This document shows positions 1-10,096 of a stretch of 64,000 bases of DNA, one piece after another. Each line of letters starts with the position of its first letter. The first letter of the stretch is position 1. A model generated the notes under the pieces. That model had not been told where the DNA came from and ran no database searches. It was given only the letters and a program-made list of their open reading frames with translations. A program made the translations under genes and the position numbers. Origin of the DNA: DATDIC01 sp963764525 (GTDB lineage Bacteria; Pseudomonadota; Alphaproteobacteria; Acetobacterales; Acetobacteraceae); contig CAVXTC010000035.1 of NCBI GenBank assembly GCA_963764525.1, positions 1 through 64,000 of the forward strand. Reading direction: 5' to 3'.

Positions 1-344
1 GCTCCGCGGCCAATGAAGCGGCCGGACTGATTGCGGAAGAGACGTACTCGCTGGGGCTGCACCTGCCTGGCACGCCCGAGCAGGTCGCCGATTGCGTCGC
101 GGACGTGCTGCTAGCCGCCGATGGCGAGACATTCGAGCCACTCGGCCCTGACCTGCTCGGCGAGGCGTTCGTCATCCGCGCGCTGATCCGCCACGCGCCC
201 GAGGTGCAGGCCGGGATCATCGAGCGCGCGCTGCGACGGGATCGGCCGGCAGTTCTCGGCACGTTACGTCGCGCGGTGCAGGATCATGCCGGGAATGATC
301 CGGCGCATCCGGCTCTGGCATGGATGCACCAGGCGGCAGCATGA
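1..344 (+). CDS. C-terminal part of an unrecognised protein (cut by window edge)
   Basis: The frame is open from the first bases of the window and stops with TGA at 342-344, so only the last ~113 residues are present. The visible part is helical and leucine/alanine rich. It contains a PDLLGEAFV-like stretch (about residues 47-55 of the fragment) that resembles the segment following the ATPase module in some STAND/NACHT-type signalling proteins, where PDLLGE motifs are common. That is only a resemblance. No catalytic motif lies in the visible part, so the function is unknown. Confidence 0.5.
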   Translation, partial: SAANEAAGLIAEETYSLGLHLPGTPEQVADCVADVLLAADGETFEPLGPDLLGEAFVIRALIRHAPEVQAGIIERALRRDRPAVLGTLRRAVQDHAGNDPAHPALAWMHQAAA

Positions 345-406
345 TCGGCGGCGCGCGTGCATGCGCGGGAAACCGTGCCATGCGGACGCTGTTCATCAGC
401 CACGGT

Positions 407-1342
407 TCACCGATGCTGGTGCTGACCGACTAGCTTCGTCGTCTCCGACGCGGCCTCCGCCGCTGCCAGCGCGGCCACCGCGTCGGCGGCGGTTGCGCCG
501 ACCGGCGGGCCGCCGCTTTCCCAGCTTGCGAAGCCTTCCGCCTGGCGGCGCAGCGCGCCCAGAAATGTCGCGTTGGCATCGGGCGGCCACAGGAACCTAG
601 ATTCCTCGGCATGTTTCGTTCCAAACGCTTCAACCCGGCAGACGTCGCCGAGCGGGAACCGCCGGCCCAGTGAAACGATCGCGGTGGCGCCGCCGGACAG
701 GCGGCACAGCGCCTGTGCGCTTTCGCTGTCGCCTGGCACGGCGGCTTCGCCGACCGCCGCGGCGGCCGCGGCATGCGCATCGGCAATGTCCTGGCCGCTG
801 AGCCAGCGGATCTGGTCGAATTCGTGCACCCCCATGTCGATGAAGATGCCGCCGCTGCCGACGCGGAATTCCGCCGCCGGCGGCGCGCCGTCCCATTGAT
901 AGCAGGCGAGCAGATACAGTTCCCCCAGCGCACCGTCGGCGATACGCTGGCGAAGGCGTTGCAGTGCCGGGATGAAACGCCGCCAGTAGGCCACCTGCAG
1001 CCTGACCCCAAGGGCGTCGGTGATGCGCGCCGCTTCGGCCGCCCCGCGCGCGGTGAGCCCGCAAGGCTTTTCGCACAGGATCGGCAGCCCGCTTGCGGCG
1101 ACCAGTTGCACCATTGGTAGATGCAGCGCGGTGGGCGTGGCGATCAGCACGCCATCCAGCCCGCCGGCGTCCAGCATCGCCTCCGGCGTGTCATGCATCG
1201 CGATTCCCGGTAGATCGAACGCGGCCCGCGCGGCTGCCGCGGGATCGGCCACCGCGACAACCCCCACGCTGCTACCGGCCAATGCGCGGAGATGGGTTCG
1301 TCCCATCCGTCCGGCGCCGATCAGTCCCAGGCGGAAGGTCAC
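407..1342 (-). CDS. Gfo/Idh/MocA family NAD(P)-dependent oxidoreductase
   Basis: About 311 residues, the usual size for this family of sugar/inositol dehydrogenases. The N-terminus carries the Rossmann dinucleotide motif GLIGAGRMG (residues 6-14), and the family EKP motif is at 91-93. The C-terminal half has the mixed alpha/beta substrate domain. The GTG at 1342 was chosen because it sits directly before the conserved TFRLGLIGAG start; upstream in-frame residues look non-coding. It is divergent from the solute-binding protein at 1418, so the 75-bp gap probably holds promoters for both. Family assignment is firm; the substrate (inositol, sugar or other) cannot be told. Confidence 0.85.
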   Translation of the reverse strand: MTFRLGLIGAGRMGRTHLRALAGSSVGVVAVADPAAAARAAFDLPGIAMHDTPEAMLDAGGLDGVLIATPTALHLPMVQLVAASGLPILCEKPCGLTARGAAEAARITDALGVRLQVAYWRRFIPALQRLRQRIADGALGELYLLACYQWDGAPPAAEFRVGSGGIFIDMGVHEFDQIRWLSGQDIADAHAAAAAAVGEAAVPGDSESAQALCRLSGGATAIVSLGRRFPLGDVCRVEAFGTKHAEESRFLWPPDANATFLGALRRQAEGFASWESGGPPVGATAADAVAALAAAEAASETTKLVGQHQHR

Positions 1343-1417
1343 GGCGCTTGCACCCTGGACGGGGAGCGGAGCCAGGCGATAGCGTTCGGGTCGGGAAACA
1401 TCCGGGGAGGTTGGCTC

Positions 1418-2922
1418 ATGCGCCGCACGATGATTGCTGCCGCGGCAATCCTGCTGCTGGCGGGCACTTCGGCGCAAGCCGCCGGCACGCTGCGGATCGG
1501 CATGCAGGACGATCCGGATGCGCTCGATCCGGCGCAAGGGGGAACATTCGCCGGACGTATTGTGTTTGCCAGCCTGTGCGACAAGCTGATCGACCTTGAC
1601 GGCAAGCTCGATTTTGTTCCGCAGCTTGCCACCGGCTGGTCATGGTCGCCGGATTCGCGCGCGCTGACGCTCACGTTGCGCCAGGGCGTGCAGTTCCAGG
1701 ACGGCACGCCGTTCGATGCCGAGGCGGTAAAGGCGAACCTGGAGCGGTATCGCAGCGCCCCCTACAGCCTGCGCAAATCGGAGCTGAAGCCGGTGACCGC
1801 GATCGAGGTGGTGGATCCTCATACTATCCGGTTGCTGCTATCGCAGCCTTATGCACCGTTGATCGCAGTGCTGTCGGACCGCGCCGGAATGATGGGGGCG
1901 CCGAAGGCGATCGAGCAGCTCGGCAAGAATTTCTTCACCCATCCGGTTTGCGCCGGGCCGTTCAGTTTCGTGGAACGCGTGCCGCTCGATCATATCACGC
2001 TGCAACGTTTCCGGGATACTGGAACGCGGACGCAATTCATGTCGATCGCATCGAGTTCCATCCGATCGCCAATTCCAGCGTGCGGCTGGTGAATTTGCAG
2101 GCCGGCCAGTTGGACATGATCGAAGAGATGGCGCCGACTGATGCCGTGAAGGTGCAGCAGGACCAGCGGTTGCAACTGGCCAAAGTGACCGCGCTCGGCT
2201 ACGAGGCGATGATGATCAACCTGGGGAACGGCAGCGGCGCGGATACGCCGTTGGCGCATGATGTGCGGGTGCGCGCCGCGCTGGAAGCGGCGATCGATCG
2301 TAACGTGATCAACCAGGTCGCGGCTTCGGGCCTGTTCGTGCCGGACAACCAGTCGGAGCTGCCGACCAGCCGCTATTTCAACAGCGACTTACCGGTGCCG
2401 CCACGCGATGTGGCGCGGGCGAAGGCGCTGCTGCGGGAAGCCGGCGCGGAGCACCCGACCGTGCTGCTGCGCGTGCTGAACACGCCGTTGGACAAGCAGA
2501 TCGGCGAGATCATCCAATCGATGGCGTCCGAGGCCGGCTTCACGGTGAAGGTGCAGGCGGGTGAAACCAACGCCAACATTGCCGCTTTCCAGCACGGCGA
2601 GTATCAGGCCGGGCTGGTGATCTGGAGCGGGCGTTCGGACCCCGATTTCAACATCACCCAGTTCCTGTCCTGCGACGGCTTCCAGAACTGGGAGAAATAC
2701 TGCAACCCGGATTTCCAGACGACGCTCGACCACGCGCGCGCGGTTACCGACCCGGCGGCGCGCGCAGACCTGTATCACCAGGTCGCGAAGATTTACACGA
2801 CAGACCGGCCGATGCTGTTCCTGTTCCACATGACCTGGCTGTATGCACTCAACCGGGGTCTGAGCGGGTTCACGCCGGTACCGGATGGGCTGATCCGGCC
2901 GCAGGGGCTGATGTTGCGGTAG
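1418..2922 (+). CDS. ABC transporter substrate-binding protein, family 5 (frame broken once)
   Basis: Periplasmic solute-binding protein of the peptide/nickel/opine class (SBP_bac_5). The ATG at 1418 follows a GGGGAGG ribosome site at 1404-1410 and starts a clear signal peptide (basic start, Ala/Leu core, AQAA cleavage region). The conserved class-5 opening (DPDALDPA) and the VKANLER region are present. The reading frame shifts near 2008-2012: the first frame ends in unrelated sequence at 2092, while the second carries on from GYWNADAIHVDRI to the stop. One base appears to be missing. The reconstructed length (~500 aa) is normal. No permease or ATPase lies beside it, so it is an orphan component here. 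The stop TAG lies inside the palindromic repeat that follows. Confidence 0.8.
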
Positions 2923-2984
2923 GGCGGAAAAGCGCAGCGCATTCCGCCGCGGGCATGGCGGAATGCGCTACGCTGTTCCGCCCT
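2919..2984. repeat. Palindromic intergenic repeat, family 1 (copy 1)
   Basis: An inverted repeat with 30-base arms and a short loop. The left arm opens GTAGGGCGGAAAAGCGCAGC and the right arm is an imperfect complement. The same arm recurs at 5854-5923, 21174-21203 and 62791-62853. The TAG in the first bases of the arm is the stop codon of the preceding gene. It could form a strong hairpin in the transcript (REP-like). Confidence 0.85.
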
Positions 2985-3049
2985 TGTATGGGGCCTCCTC
3001 CGTCAAGTTCTATTTCATAGATCGATTTCCAGTTTCTTTGTTCGACTGA

Positions 3050-3180
3050 CGTGACGTTTCTCCGTCCCGACCTGCGGCTCCGATGGGCGCCGCGCGGAGC
3101 CGGGGTCAGGGATGGCCGCAGGCCACCGCCGGCGGCGGCGCGAAGCGTCCTTGACGCCGGCGAGCACGGTGCCAGGCTGG
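3050..3180. repeat. IS-adjacent repeated sequence (copy 1)
   Basis: This gene-free stretch resembles 38072-38205. Shared landmarks in order are CGTTTCTCCG, CGCCGCGCGGAGC, GGCCGCAGGCCACCGCCGG, GGCGGCGCG and CGAGCACGG, with small indels between. Both copies lie next to insertion sequences (IS110 here, IS630 there). No coding frame is supported in either. Confidence 0.6.
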
Positions 3181-3478
3181 TCACGCGCGGGCAAACCGTC
3201 GGCACTGCCATTCGATCGGAGGGGAGCTTGCCCTGCGCCGCGCAAAGCAATCGCGTGGCAACCTTGTATTCGGCCGATCCGGTTGGATCGATACCATGAT
3301 GCAGACATTCGCATCGGCGGCAAAGCTCCGAGCGGCGGGCCCATTCTACAAAAGCGGCACCAGGGCCGTGGGCGGAAGCGGGACACCGCCACCTCGGATC
3401 GTCATCGGCAATGCCTCGTCCGCGAAGCAGACGGGCGCCGAACCCTTGTTGTGTCCTCCTGTGCAAGTTCCCTTGCAG
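3181..3478. other. Gene-free stretch before the IS110 transposase
   Basis: Open frames here have no recognisable protein character. I see no gene, RNA or clear site. The stretch probably includes the downstream end of the IS110 element. Confidence 0.4.
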
Positions 3479-3537
3479 GTCCCTGTTGGGGCAGGTCCCT
3501 GTTGGGGCAGGTCCCTGTTGGGGCAGGTCCCTGTTGG
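3479..3537. repeat. Short tandem repeat, 16-bp unit x 3.7
   Basis: The unit GTCCCTGTTGGGGCAG repeats perfectly at 3479-3494, 3495-3510 and 3511-3526, then partially to 3537. It lies just beyond the stop codon of the IS110 transposase (read leftwards). Confidence 0.9.
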
Positions 3538-3546
3538 CCAGTCGTG

Positions 3547-4711
3547 TCAGACGGCCGGATGCAGCCGCATGCCGGCGGGCAGTTCACCGCTGGTGACATA
3601 CTTCCACAGTGCCACCAGCAGCTTGCGGGCCAGGGCGACGATCATCACCTTGCGGGTGATGCCGCGCCCGTCCGCGGTGCGCTGGCGATACCACTTGACC
3701 AGATCGCAGTGCGGCTGATGCACCAGCAGACGCCAGGCCAGTTGGATCAGACCGCGCCGCACCCGGCCGTTGCCGGCCTTGGCCAGGCCCTGCTCGCGCC
3801 GCCTGCTGCCGCTCTCGTCGGGCGAACCGGTCAGCCCGACGTAGCGGGCCACCGCCCGTCGATCCCGCAACTGTCGCGACAGCACCTCCAGCGTCAGCAT
3901 CTCGGCGGTCTCGATGCCGACGCCGATGATGCGCGCCAGCAACCTGATCATCGCATCCGGCGCGCTGCGCGGCGCCGGTTGCAGCCGTTCCAACCGTGCC
4001 GCCTCGAGCTCCGCGATCCGCGCCTTGATGACCTCCCGCCGGTGCATGCAGGCGCGCAGCTCGGCCAGCGTGTTGGGCGGCAGCGGCTGGCCCTCCGCCG
4101 TGCGCCGCGACGCCAGCGTCGCCGCCGCCCGCTTCAGCTTCACATTGAAGCCGCGCACCCCGTGCAGCGCCAGCAGCGAGGTCATCCGGTTCACCAGCCG
4201 GGTCGCCTCGACCACCAGGCGGTCGCGTTCGCGGATCGGACGCCTGGCATCCTCCGCCTCGATCGAGGGCACCGCCACCATGCAGCAATGCTTCGGCTCC
4301 CCGCGCAGCCAGCCGAGCAGGGCCCGCAGCAGCAGCCCAAGGTCGAGCCGATCCGATTTCGCCCGCCGGTGCTCCCGCGAGACCGGGATGCTGGTCGGAT
4401 GGATCACCTGGCACTCGATGCCGCGGGCGCGCAGCCAGCGGGCCAGCCAGAACCCGTCACGGCCAGCCTCGTAGGCAACGCAGAATCCGATCGATCCGCC
4501 GGCCGGCGGCGATCGCCTCATCGCGCCACCGGTGCAGCACACCGAGCAGCGCATCGGCGTCGGGGACCAGCTTCTTGCGCGGCTCCCGACGCAAGCCCGG
4601 CACCACACCGCCGAGCAGCCAACTCGACCGGCTCAGTTCGATTGCTGCGATGAGCGTGCTATCCTGGTCCAGGGCGACGAGGGACCGGCTGAGGTCGTTG
4701 AACTTTGGCAT
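3547..4711 (-). CDS. IS110-family transposase (frame broken once)
   Basis: Site-specific DEDD transposase of an IS110-type insertion sequence. The N-terminal part (start ATG at 4711) has the family opening AAIELSRSSWLLGG and the KKL motif. After a frame shift near 4490 it continues as AYEAGRDGFWLARWL, typical of the IS110 RuvC-like domain. The C-terminal half has the transposase_20 region (GVGIETAEML, GLTGSPDESG) with the conserved SG serine motif. The summed length (~390 aa) is normal. One lost base explains the break, so the element may be active or only mis-sequenced. Exact IS ends were not determined, because IS110 elements often lack inverted repeats. Confidence 0.85.
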
Positions 4712-4782
4712 AAGGGCACTCCACCGAACGCGTTGCAGATCGCGACGATGGTGCCATGTCCTCGTCGCCTGCCCCATAGCAT

Positions 4783-5724
4783 CTACAACGCGTCCAGCTC
4801 GGCGGCCGAGGCTGCGTCCAGCTTCAGCGCCGGCGCCTTCATCAGCTCGGCCAGCTGCTCGGGATTGGTGGCGCTGGCAATCGGTGCGGTGATCGCCGGG
4901 CGCGCCATCAGCCAGGCGAGCGCGACCTGTGCCGGCGTGGCGTGAAGCCGTGCCGCTACGCCGTCGAGCGCGGCCAGGATGCGCAAGCCGCGGTCATCGA
5001 GATACTTGCCCGCTCCGGCGCCGCGCGCCCGGCCGGCCAGATCCGCTTGCGTGCGGTACTTTCCGGTCAGGAACCCGCTCGCCAATGAATAGTACGGAAT
5101 GACACCGATCTGCTCGCGCAGGCACAGCGGGGCGAGTTCGTCCTCGAACGCCGTGCGATCGGCCAGGTTGTACAGCGGCTGCAACGTCTCGTAGCGCGGC
5201 AGGTTGAGCCGCCGGCTGGTCTCCAGCGCCTCGGCCAGTCGTGCGGCGGTGAAGTTCGAGGCGCCGATCGCCCGCACTTTCCCCTGCTGGATCAGGCGCT
5301 GATAGGTTTGCAGCACCTGGTCCATCGGCGTCTCCGGATCGTCCCGGTGCGACTGGTACAGGTCGATGTGGTCGGTTTGCAGACGGGACAGCGAATCCTC
5401 CACGGCGCGCACCATATAGCCCGGCGACAGTCCCTTTTTGCCGTCGCCCATGTCGCTGCCGAGCTTGGTCGCGATCACCACCCGGTCGCGGCCGCCGCGC
5501 GCCTTCAGCCAGTTGCCGATGATCGTTTCCAACTCGCCGCCGGCATGGCCGGACGCCCAGCGGGAATAGACATCCGCGGTGTCGATCAGATTGCACCCGC
5601 CTGCAACGAACGCGTCGAGCAGGCGGAACGACATCCCCTGGTCCGCGGTCCAGCCGAACACGTTACCGCCGAACGCCAAAGGCACGACATGGATTCCCGA
5701 CCGTCCGAGCTGCCGCTGTTGCAT
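4783..5724 (-). CDS. Aldo/keto reductase
   Basis: 313-residue NADPH-dependent reductase with the TIM-barrel AKR signature. The ATG at 5724 follows GGAGG with good spacing; another in-frame ATG at 5736 lies upstream. The catalytic tetrad is complete: Asp48 and Tyr53 (DTADVY), Lys87 (ATKLG) and His126 (DLYQSH). The sequence resembles the YajO/YdhF-like group that acts on small carbonyls or sugars. It ends about 70 bp from the IS110 transposase start. A palindromic repeat lies in its upstream region. Substrate unknown. Confidence 0.88.
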   Translation of the reverse strand: MQQRQLGRSGIHVVPLAFGGNVFGWTADQGMSFRLLDAFVAGGCNLIDTADVYSRWASGHAGGELETIIGNWLKARGGRDRVVIATKLGSDMGDGKKGLSPGYMVRAVEDSLSRLQTDHIDLYQSHRDDPETPMDQVLQTYQRLIQQGKVRAIGASNFTAARLAEALETSRRLNLPRYETLQPLYNLADRTAFEDELAPLCLREQIGVIPYYSLASGFLTGKYRTQADLAGRARGAGAGKYLDDRGLRILAALDGVAARLHATPAQVALAWLMARPAITAPIASATNPEQLAELMKAPALKLDAASAAELDAL

Positions 5725-5853
5725 GGCATCCTCCATCACTGATGCGCCCGGTTTACGGGACCGGCAGGCGGGCGGCAAATTCGCGTGCGGCAGGCGCCGG
5801 GGGTTGATGGGCTGCGGTTTCGACGATGGGACCGGTACAGTCCGCTGGTTTGG

Positions 5854-5923
5854 GTAGGGCGGAAAAGCGCAGCGCATTCCGCCGAATGGGGATGGCGGAA
5901 TGCGCTGCGCTTTTCCGCCCTAC
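5854..5923. repeat. Palindromic intergenic repeat, family 1 (copy 2, perfect)
   Basis: Perfect 30-base inverted repeat (5854-5883 and 5894-5923) around a 10-base loop. It lies between the divergent 5' end of the aldo/keto reductase and the 3' end of the LysR gene. Same family as 2919-2984, 21174-21203 and 62791-62853. Confidence 0.92.
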
Positions 5924-6049
5924 ATCTTTCTGCCGTCATCGCGGAATTGCTGCGGGCGAAATCGAACGACAGACGGGGAGATGGATAAAAGCAAACCGTT
6001 CATGCGGCAGGCGGTTCTCGGCCGACGCCGCGAGCATCGGGCCAATCGG

Positions 6050-6937
6050 TTAGCCAGCCCGCAACGTCTCCAGCGCGTCCACCATGGCGCGCAGCCCGCG
6101 ATCGACCGTTTTTTCCCGGCGAAGCACGTATCCCAGATCGCGCGCCACCGCCGGGTGGAGCTGTCGCATCACGGTTCCCGCCACCGGCTCGGCCAGTGCC
6201 AGGCGCGGCAGCACTGAGGCACCCAGCCCGCTGGCCACCACCACCTTGATCGCCTCGACGCTGCCGAGTTCCATCACCGGGCGCGGCGCCACTCCGGCGC
6301 GACGAAACCAGGCGTCAAGGATCGCCCGCGTGGTGCCGCCGGCCTCGTACAGCACCAGCGGCAGCGTCGCGAGCTGCTCTGGGCCGATGCGCCGGGCGGC
6401 GGACGCCATCGCGGCGGGCATCACCGCGACCAGCGGATCGGACAGCAAGGGCTCGGCCACCAGCGACCGGGTCGATCCCGCCGGCAGTGTGACCAGCGCG
6501 ATGTCCAGATCGCCGGCCTGGAGCCGCCTGACAATGTCCGGCGTGTTGCCGGTCGCGATGGCGATCGCCAGTCCCGGCATGCGGCCACGCAGCAACGCCA
6601 GCACAGGCGGCAGCAGATGGATGCACGCGGTGGCGCCGGTCCCGAGCCGCACCCGCCCAGCCTCGCCGGTACGATATGTGCCGGCCGCGGCGACGGCATC
6701 GGCCACCGCTGCCTGAGCGCGGCGGGCGGGCGCCGCCACGGCAATGCCGGCCGCCGTCGGCACCAGCTTGCCCGCGGCCCGCTCCAGCAACCGCACGCCG
6801 AGCGCCCGCTCAAGCTGGCGAAGCTGCTGGCTGGCGGCCGGCTGGGTGAGGTTGTAGCGGCGGGCCGCGCCGGTCACGCTGCCGGTTTCCATCACGGCCA
6901 AGAAGGTATCAAGCTGGCGGAGAGTTGGAAGCGACAT
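6050..6937 (-). CDS. LysR-family transcriptional regulator
   Basis: 295 residues, the normal LysR length. The N-terminal winged helix-turn-helix is at about residues 5-62, with the recognition region TGAARRYNLTQPAASQQLRQLE. The C-terminal part is a periplasmic-binding-like effector domain (from about residue 90). It is divergent from the acetyltransferase remnant and MFS gene at 7.06-8.63 kb, an arrangement often used by LysR proteins to control the neighbour. No binding site was identified. Inducer unknown. Confidence 0.9.
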   Translation of the reverse strand: MSLPTLRQLDTFLAVMETGSVTGAARRYNLTQPAASQQLRQLERALGVRLLERAAGKLVPTAAGIAVAAPARRAQAAVADAVAAAGTYRTGEAGRVRLGTGATACIHLLPPVLALLRGRMPGLAIAIATGNTPDIVRRLQAGDLDIALVTLPAGSTRSLVAEPLLSDPLVAVMPAAMASAARRIGPEQLATLPLVLYEAGGTTRAILDAWFRRAGVAPRPVMELGSVEAIKVVVASGLGASVLPRLALAEPVAGTVMRQLHPAVARDLGYVLRREKTVDRGLRAMVDALETLRAG

Positions 6938-7060
6938 AAGCCGAACTTATTCCAATGCGGCGCAATCAAAAGTTTTTCTTTGCAACGCGACGGTCAGGCG
7001 GTGAACTCGGGGCAAGGGTCGGCTTGACGTGGCCCGCCACCCCCGGGAAGGGCTGCCGGA

Positions 7061-7398
7061 ATGAACTCGACGCAAGTGCTCGTGCGGCCGGCGGCGGATG
7101 CGGACATTGTGCCTGTTGCCGCAATCCATGCGCATCACGTGCAGCACGGCACCTCTTCGTCCGAGACGGAGCCCCCTTCGGTTGCGGAGACGCTGGCCCG
7201 GCGCTCCGCTGGCGTGGCGCGCGGCGTGCCGTGTCTCGATACCGAACAGGGCTCCAGGTGCTCGGCCGCACCTACGCGGCGCCCGATGCCGTCGGGCGGG
7301 GGAGCGGGGGGTTGCCGCTGACCGTGCTGCCGCAGCGGGCGCTGGATCAGGGCGATATGAGGCCTCCGGTCGGTATCCGCCGCAGTCCGTCCGAATGA
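7061..7398 (+). pseudogene. GNAT acetyltransferase remnant (phosphinothricin acetyltransferase-like)
   Basis: The start (VLVRPAADADIVPVAAIHAHHV) and the following TSS.ETEPPS region match the opening of phosphinothricin/methionine-sulfoximine-type GNAT acetyltransferases. After EQGSR the frame shifts near 7259 to VLGRTYAAPDAVGRG. There the roughly 30 residues expected between the YAAP and APDAVGRG motifs are missing, so the acetyl-CoA site is incomplete. Only about 110 residues are recoverable, against ~165-180 in the family. A frame break plus an internal deletion makes a real pseudogene likely. Confidence 0.6.
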
Positions 7399-7452
7399 GA
7401 TCGGGGCGGCCCGACCCCTCCCCCCAGCCTCCTTCCACACGGGGAGGGGGAG

Positions 7453-8630
7453 ATGTCCGTGCTCTCCGCCGGCGGCTGGCGCTGGTACTAGGCTCCACCC
7501 AGACGCTGGCCTGGGCGACTACGTTCTACATGCCGACCGTCATCGCCGGACCGGCTGCGACATGGATGGGCGATTCCCGCACCGCGTTGCTCGGCGGCTT
7601 CTCCTGGTCGTTGCTGATCGCCGGACTGGCGTCGCCACGGGTCGGACGGCGGATCGAGCACGCCGGCGGGCGCGGCGTACTGGCGATCGGCACCGTGACC
7701 ATGGCGTCGGGCCTCCTGCTGATCGCCGCGGTGCCGACGCTGGCCGGATGGTGGCTCGGGTGGACGGTGATCGGCGCCGGCATGGCGCTCGGGCTGTACG
7801 ACGCGACATTCGCCACGATTGGCCGGCTGCTCGGAACCGAAGCGCGGCCGGCGATTGTCGGCGTCACGCTGATGGCGGGCTTCGCATCCACCGTTGGCTG
7901 GCCGATGGGTGTAGCGTTGCAAGACCTGCTGGGCTGGCGCGGTACGCTGCTGGTCTATGCGGCGATCCTGCTGAGCGTGAACCTGCCGCTGATCTTGCTG
8001 CTGATCCCGCGTGCTGCCGCGGTACCGGCCGCAATGGCCGGGCCGGTGCCGCAGGACGCGCCGCCGCGGGCCGGGCTGGCCGCCTTCGTCCTGCTCGCCA
8101 CATTTTTCAGTATCCGCGCCGCGATCAGCGCGGTGATCTCGGTCCACGCCCTCACGCTGCTGCAAGGCGTCGGGCTGACGGCCGGCGCCGCGGTGGGCGT
8201 GGCGGCGCTGTTCGGGCCGTCCCAGGTGTTCGGCCGCGTGCTGGAATTCCTGTTCGCCCGCCGGCTCGATCCGTTCGCCACCTCGGTGCTCGGCGCGGTG
8301 CTGCTGCCGGTGGGGGCGGCGGCACTGCTGGCGGGGGCGTCCCCGGTGGCGTTCGCGGTCGGCTACGGCATGAGCAACGGCATCCTGACGATCAGCCGCG
8401 GCACCTTGCCGATGCACCTGTTCGGCGCGCGCGGTTACGCCACCCGACTGGGCCGGCTGGCGCTGCCGCCGCTGCTGGCGCAGGCCGCGGCCCCGACCGC
8501 GATCACGCCGCTGGTGCTGGCCTGGCCGGCGTCCCGCATCTTTCTGGGGCTGGGGGTCGCCGCCTGCGCCGCGCTGCTCTGCCTGCTGCCGCTGCGGGCG
8601 TTAACGTCGCGTAGCGGGGTTACAGGGTGA
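7453..8630 (+). CDS. MFS transporter
   Basis: Major facilitator superfamily permease of ~390 residues with about 12 hydrophobic segments. It looks like the CynX/NimT-type exporters (LVLGSTQTLAWATTFYMP opening). The best ribosome site, GGGGAGGGGGAG, precedes the ATG at 7453, but that ATG is out of frame with the rest. A one-base error near 7468 would join them. The only in-frame ATG is at 7395, inside a palindromic non-coding stretch, and is less credible. It probably depends on the divergent LysR regulator. Transported substrate unknown. Confidence 0.8.
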
Positions 8631-8706
8631 AGCCGCGCGTGGAGAGCGCGATCGCTTCAGGCTGGCGCAGCCAGCGAAGCGTGAATTGCCCTCTCAGACG
8701 AAGAGT

Positions 8707-8745
8707 CAGACCATGATCGGTTCAACGTGAACCGATTATGGTCTG
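8707..8745. terminator. Inverted repeat between convergent genes, possible bidirectional terminator
   Basis: 17-base arms with one mismatch (8707-8723 and 8729-8745) around the 5-base loop AACGT. It lies at the converging 3' ends of the MFS gene and the O-antigen ligase-like gene, whose stop codon falls in the right arm. It has no T-tract, so the terminator role is inferred from position. Confidence 0.45.
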
Positions 8746-10049
8746 GCGCCGAACGCGCCGGGCAGCGAATGCGGGGCCGGCGTATAGGTGGGCGCCGAGG
8801 CGCCCTCGCCCCAGGCGTGGTACGAGTCCGCCCAGCGCCGCCCGAGCGCACGCTGGCGAAGCTGCCACAGCATCCCCGCCGAGGCGCCGAGGAACAGCGC
8901 GCACATCTGGTCCTCCATCAACGACAGCACGGCGCCGTAGCCGAGCAGGAAGGCCAGCAGGGCCACCGCCGGCAGCGCTTCTTCACGGCAGAAGCGCGGC
9001 AGACGGAACGCCTGTACCACCGGCCAGGCGAGATAGACCAGGCCGATCAGGCCGAAATTGCCGTACATGAACAGGAACAGGTTGTCGCAGGGATTGAAGA
9101 AAGCCGCGGTATAGAAGCGCTGCGCACCGCCGATGCCGCCCAACCCGACGCCGAACGGGAAAATCTGGTTCTGGGCAATCCACCGCCAGGCGTCCGGCCA
9201 GATCCAGTCCATCCGCAGGGCAAACGAATCCAGGCTGAACACGCCGCCCTGGGCGGCCATCGGCAGGCCGGAGGTGGCGATCGGCAGCAGCACGTCCAGC
9301 ACCGCGAAAGCCGCCGCCGCGATCGCCAGCAACGGGTACCGCGCGCGCCGCGGCGTGAACAGCAGCAGGAAGCCCACCGCGACGATGGCGATCACCGAAC
9401 CTTTCTGGGTGGTGAGGAACACGCCGCCCATCGTGGTGACGAGCACCAGCATCCGAAGCAGGAAGCGCTGCGTGCGGGTGGCGATCAGGATCGCCAGGAT
9501 GGGCAGGATGATCGCCGAAGCGATCGAGCTGCGGGTGAAGCCGGCGGCGCGCTTCTGGAACGCATCCTGAATGTCCCAGCCGTGCGACACATCGACCGTG
9601 ATGCCACCGATATGCGTGGTCAGGCCGACCCAGGGAAAGCTGGCGACGAATTTCTCGAACGCCACGCCGGCCAGGACGGCGATCCAGATCAGCACCAGGA
9701 TGCGCAGCGCGCGGGGGCTCGGGCGGGTGAGTTCGGCGGCGGCGATGAAGCCGAACAGCTCTCCGAATAGCAGTTTGGCGCCGTAGGTGATCGGGATGAC
9801 GGTGTGGAAATTGCCATAGATGATGATCCCGTGCACCAGGATGATGCCCAGGAACACGAAGAAGGCCGGATGCAGGCGAAGCTGGCGCGCCTGGCTGGCG
9901 CCCAGCCACAGCACCGGCACCACCAGCAGCGCATCGCGCAGCAGAATGAGCGAATCGGCGCCAACGAGGTACAGGCCGTAGCGGACCACGCCCTCGAACG
10001 CATAGGTCAGGATGTAGAGCAGGGCCGAGGTTGCAAAGAGCGCCGGCAT
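8736..10049 (-). CDS. O-antigen ligase/polymerase-like membrane protein
   Basis: 437 residues with roughly ten hydrophobic segments, and a long periplasmic stretch around residues 250-330 before the last membrane helices. This topology and the polar loop fit the WaaL/Wzy_C group, which join or polymerise polysaccharide at the outer face of the inner membrane. A pattern such as GLGGIGGAQRFY...NPCDNLFLFMYGNFG resembles the conserved Wzy_C loop. It is followed upstream by two acyltransferase-3 genes on the same strand, which supports a role in surface polysaccharide. Ligase and polymerase cannot be told apart here. Confidence 0.7.
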   Translation of the reverse strand: MPALFATSALLYILTYAFEGVVRYGLYLVGADSLILLRDALLVVPVLWLGASQARQLRLHPAFFVFLGIILVHGIIIYGNFHTVIPITYGAKLLFGELFGFIAAAELTRPSPRALRILVLIWIAVLAGVAFEKFVASFPWVGLTTHIGGITVDVSHGWDIQDAFQKRAAGFTRSSIASAIILPILAILIATRTQRFLLRMLVLVTTMGGVFLTTQKGSVIAIVAVGFLLLFTPRRARYPLLAIAAAAFAVLDVLLPIATSGLPMAAQGGVFSLDSFALRMDWIWPDAWRWIAQNQIFPFGVGLGGIGGAQRFYTAAFFNPCDNLFLFMYGNFGLIGLVYLAWPVVQAFRLPRFCREEALPAVALLAFLLGYGAVLSLMEDQMCALFLGASAGMLWQLRQRALGRRWADSYHAWGEGASAPTYTPAPHSLPGAFGARP

Positions 10050-10096
10050 CTAGACCAGCACTCCGCTAGAGCGACGCATGCTGGACCGCATTGGCA

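Noticed and set aside
3112..4653. Long forward frame (513 codons) opposite the IS110 transposase
   Set aside because: Runs antisense to a well-supported transposase, has His/Gln/Arg-rich low-quality sequence and no family resemblance.
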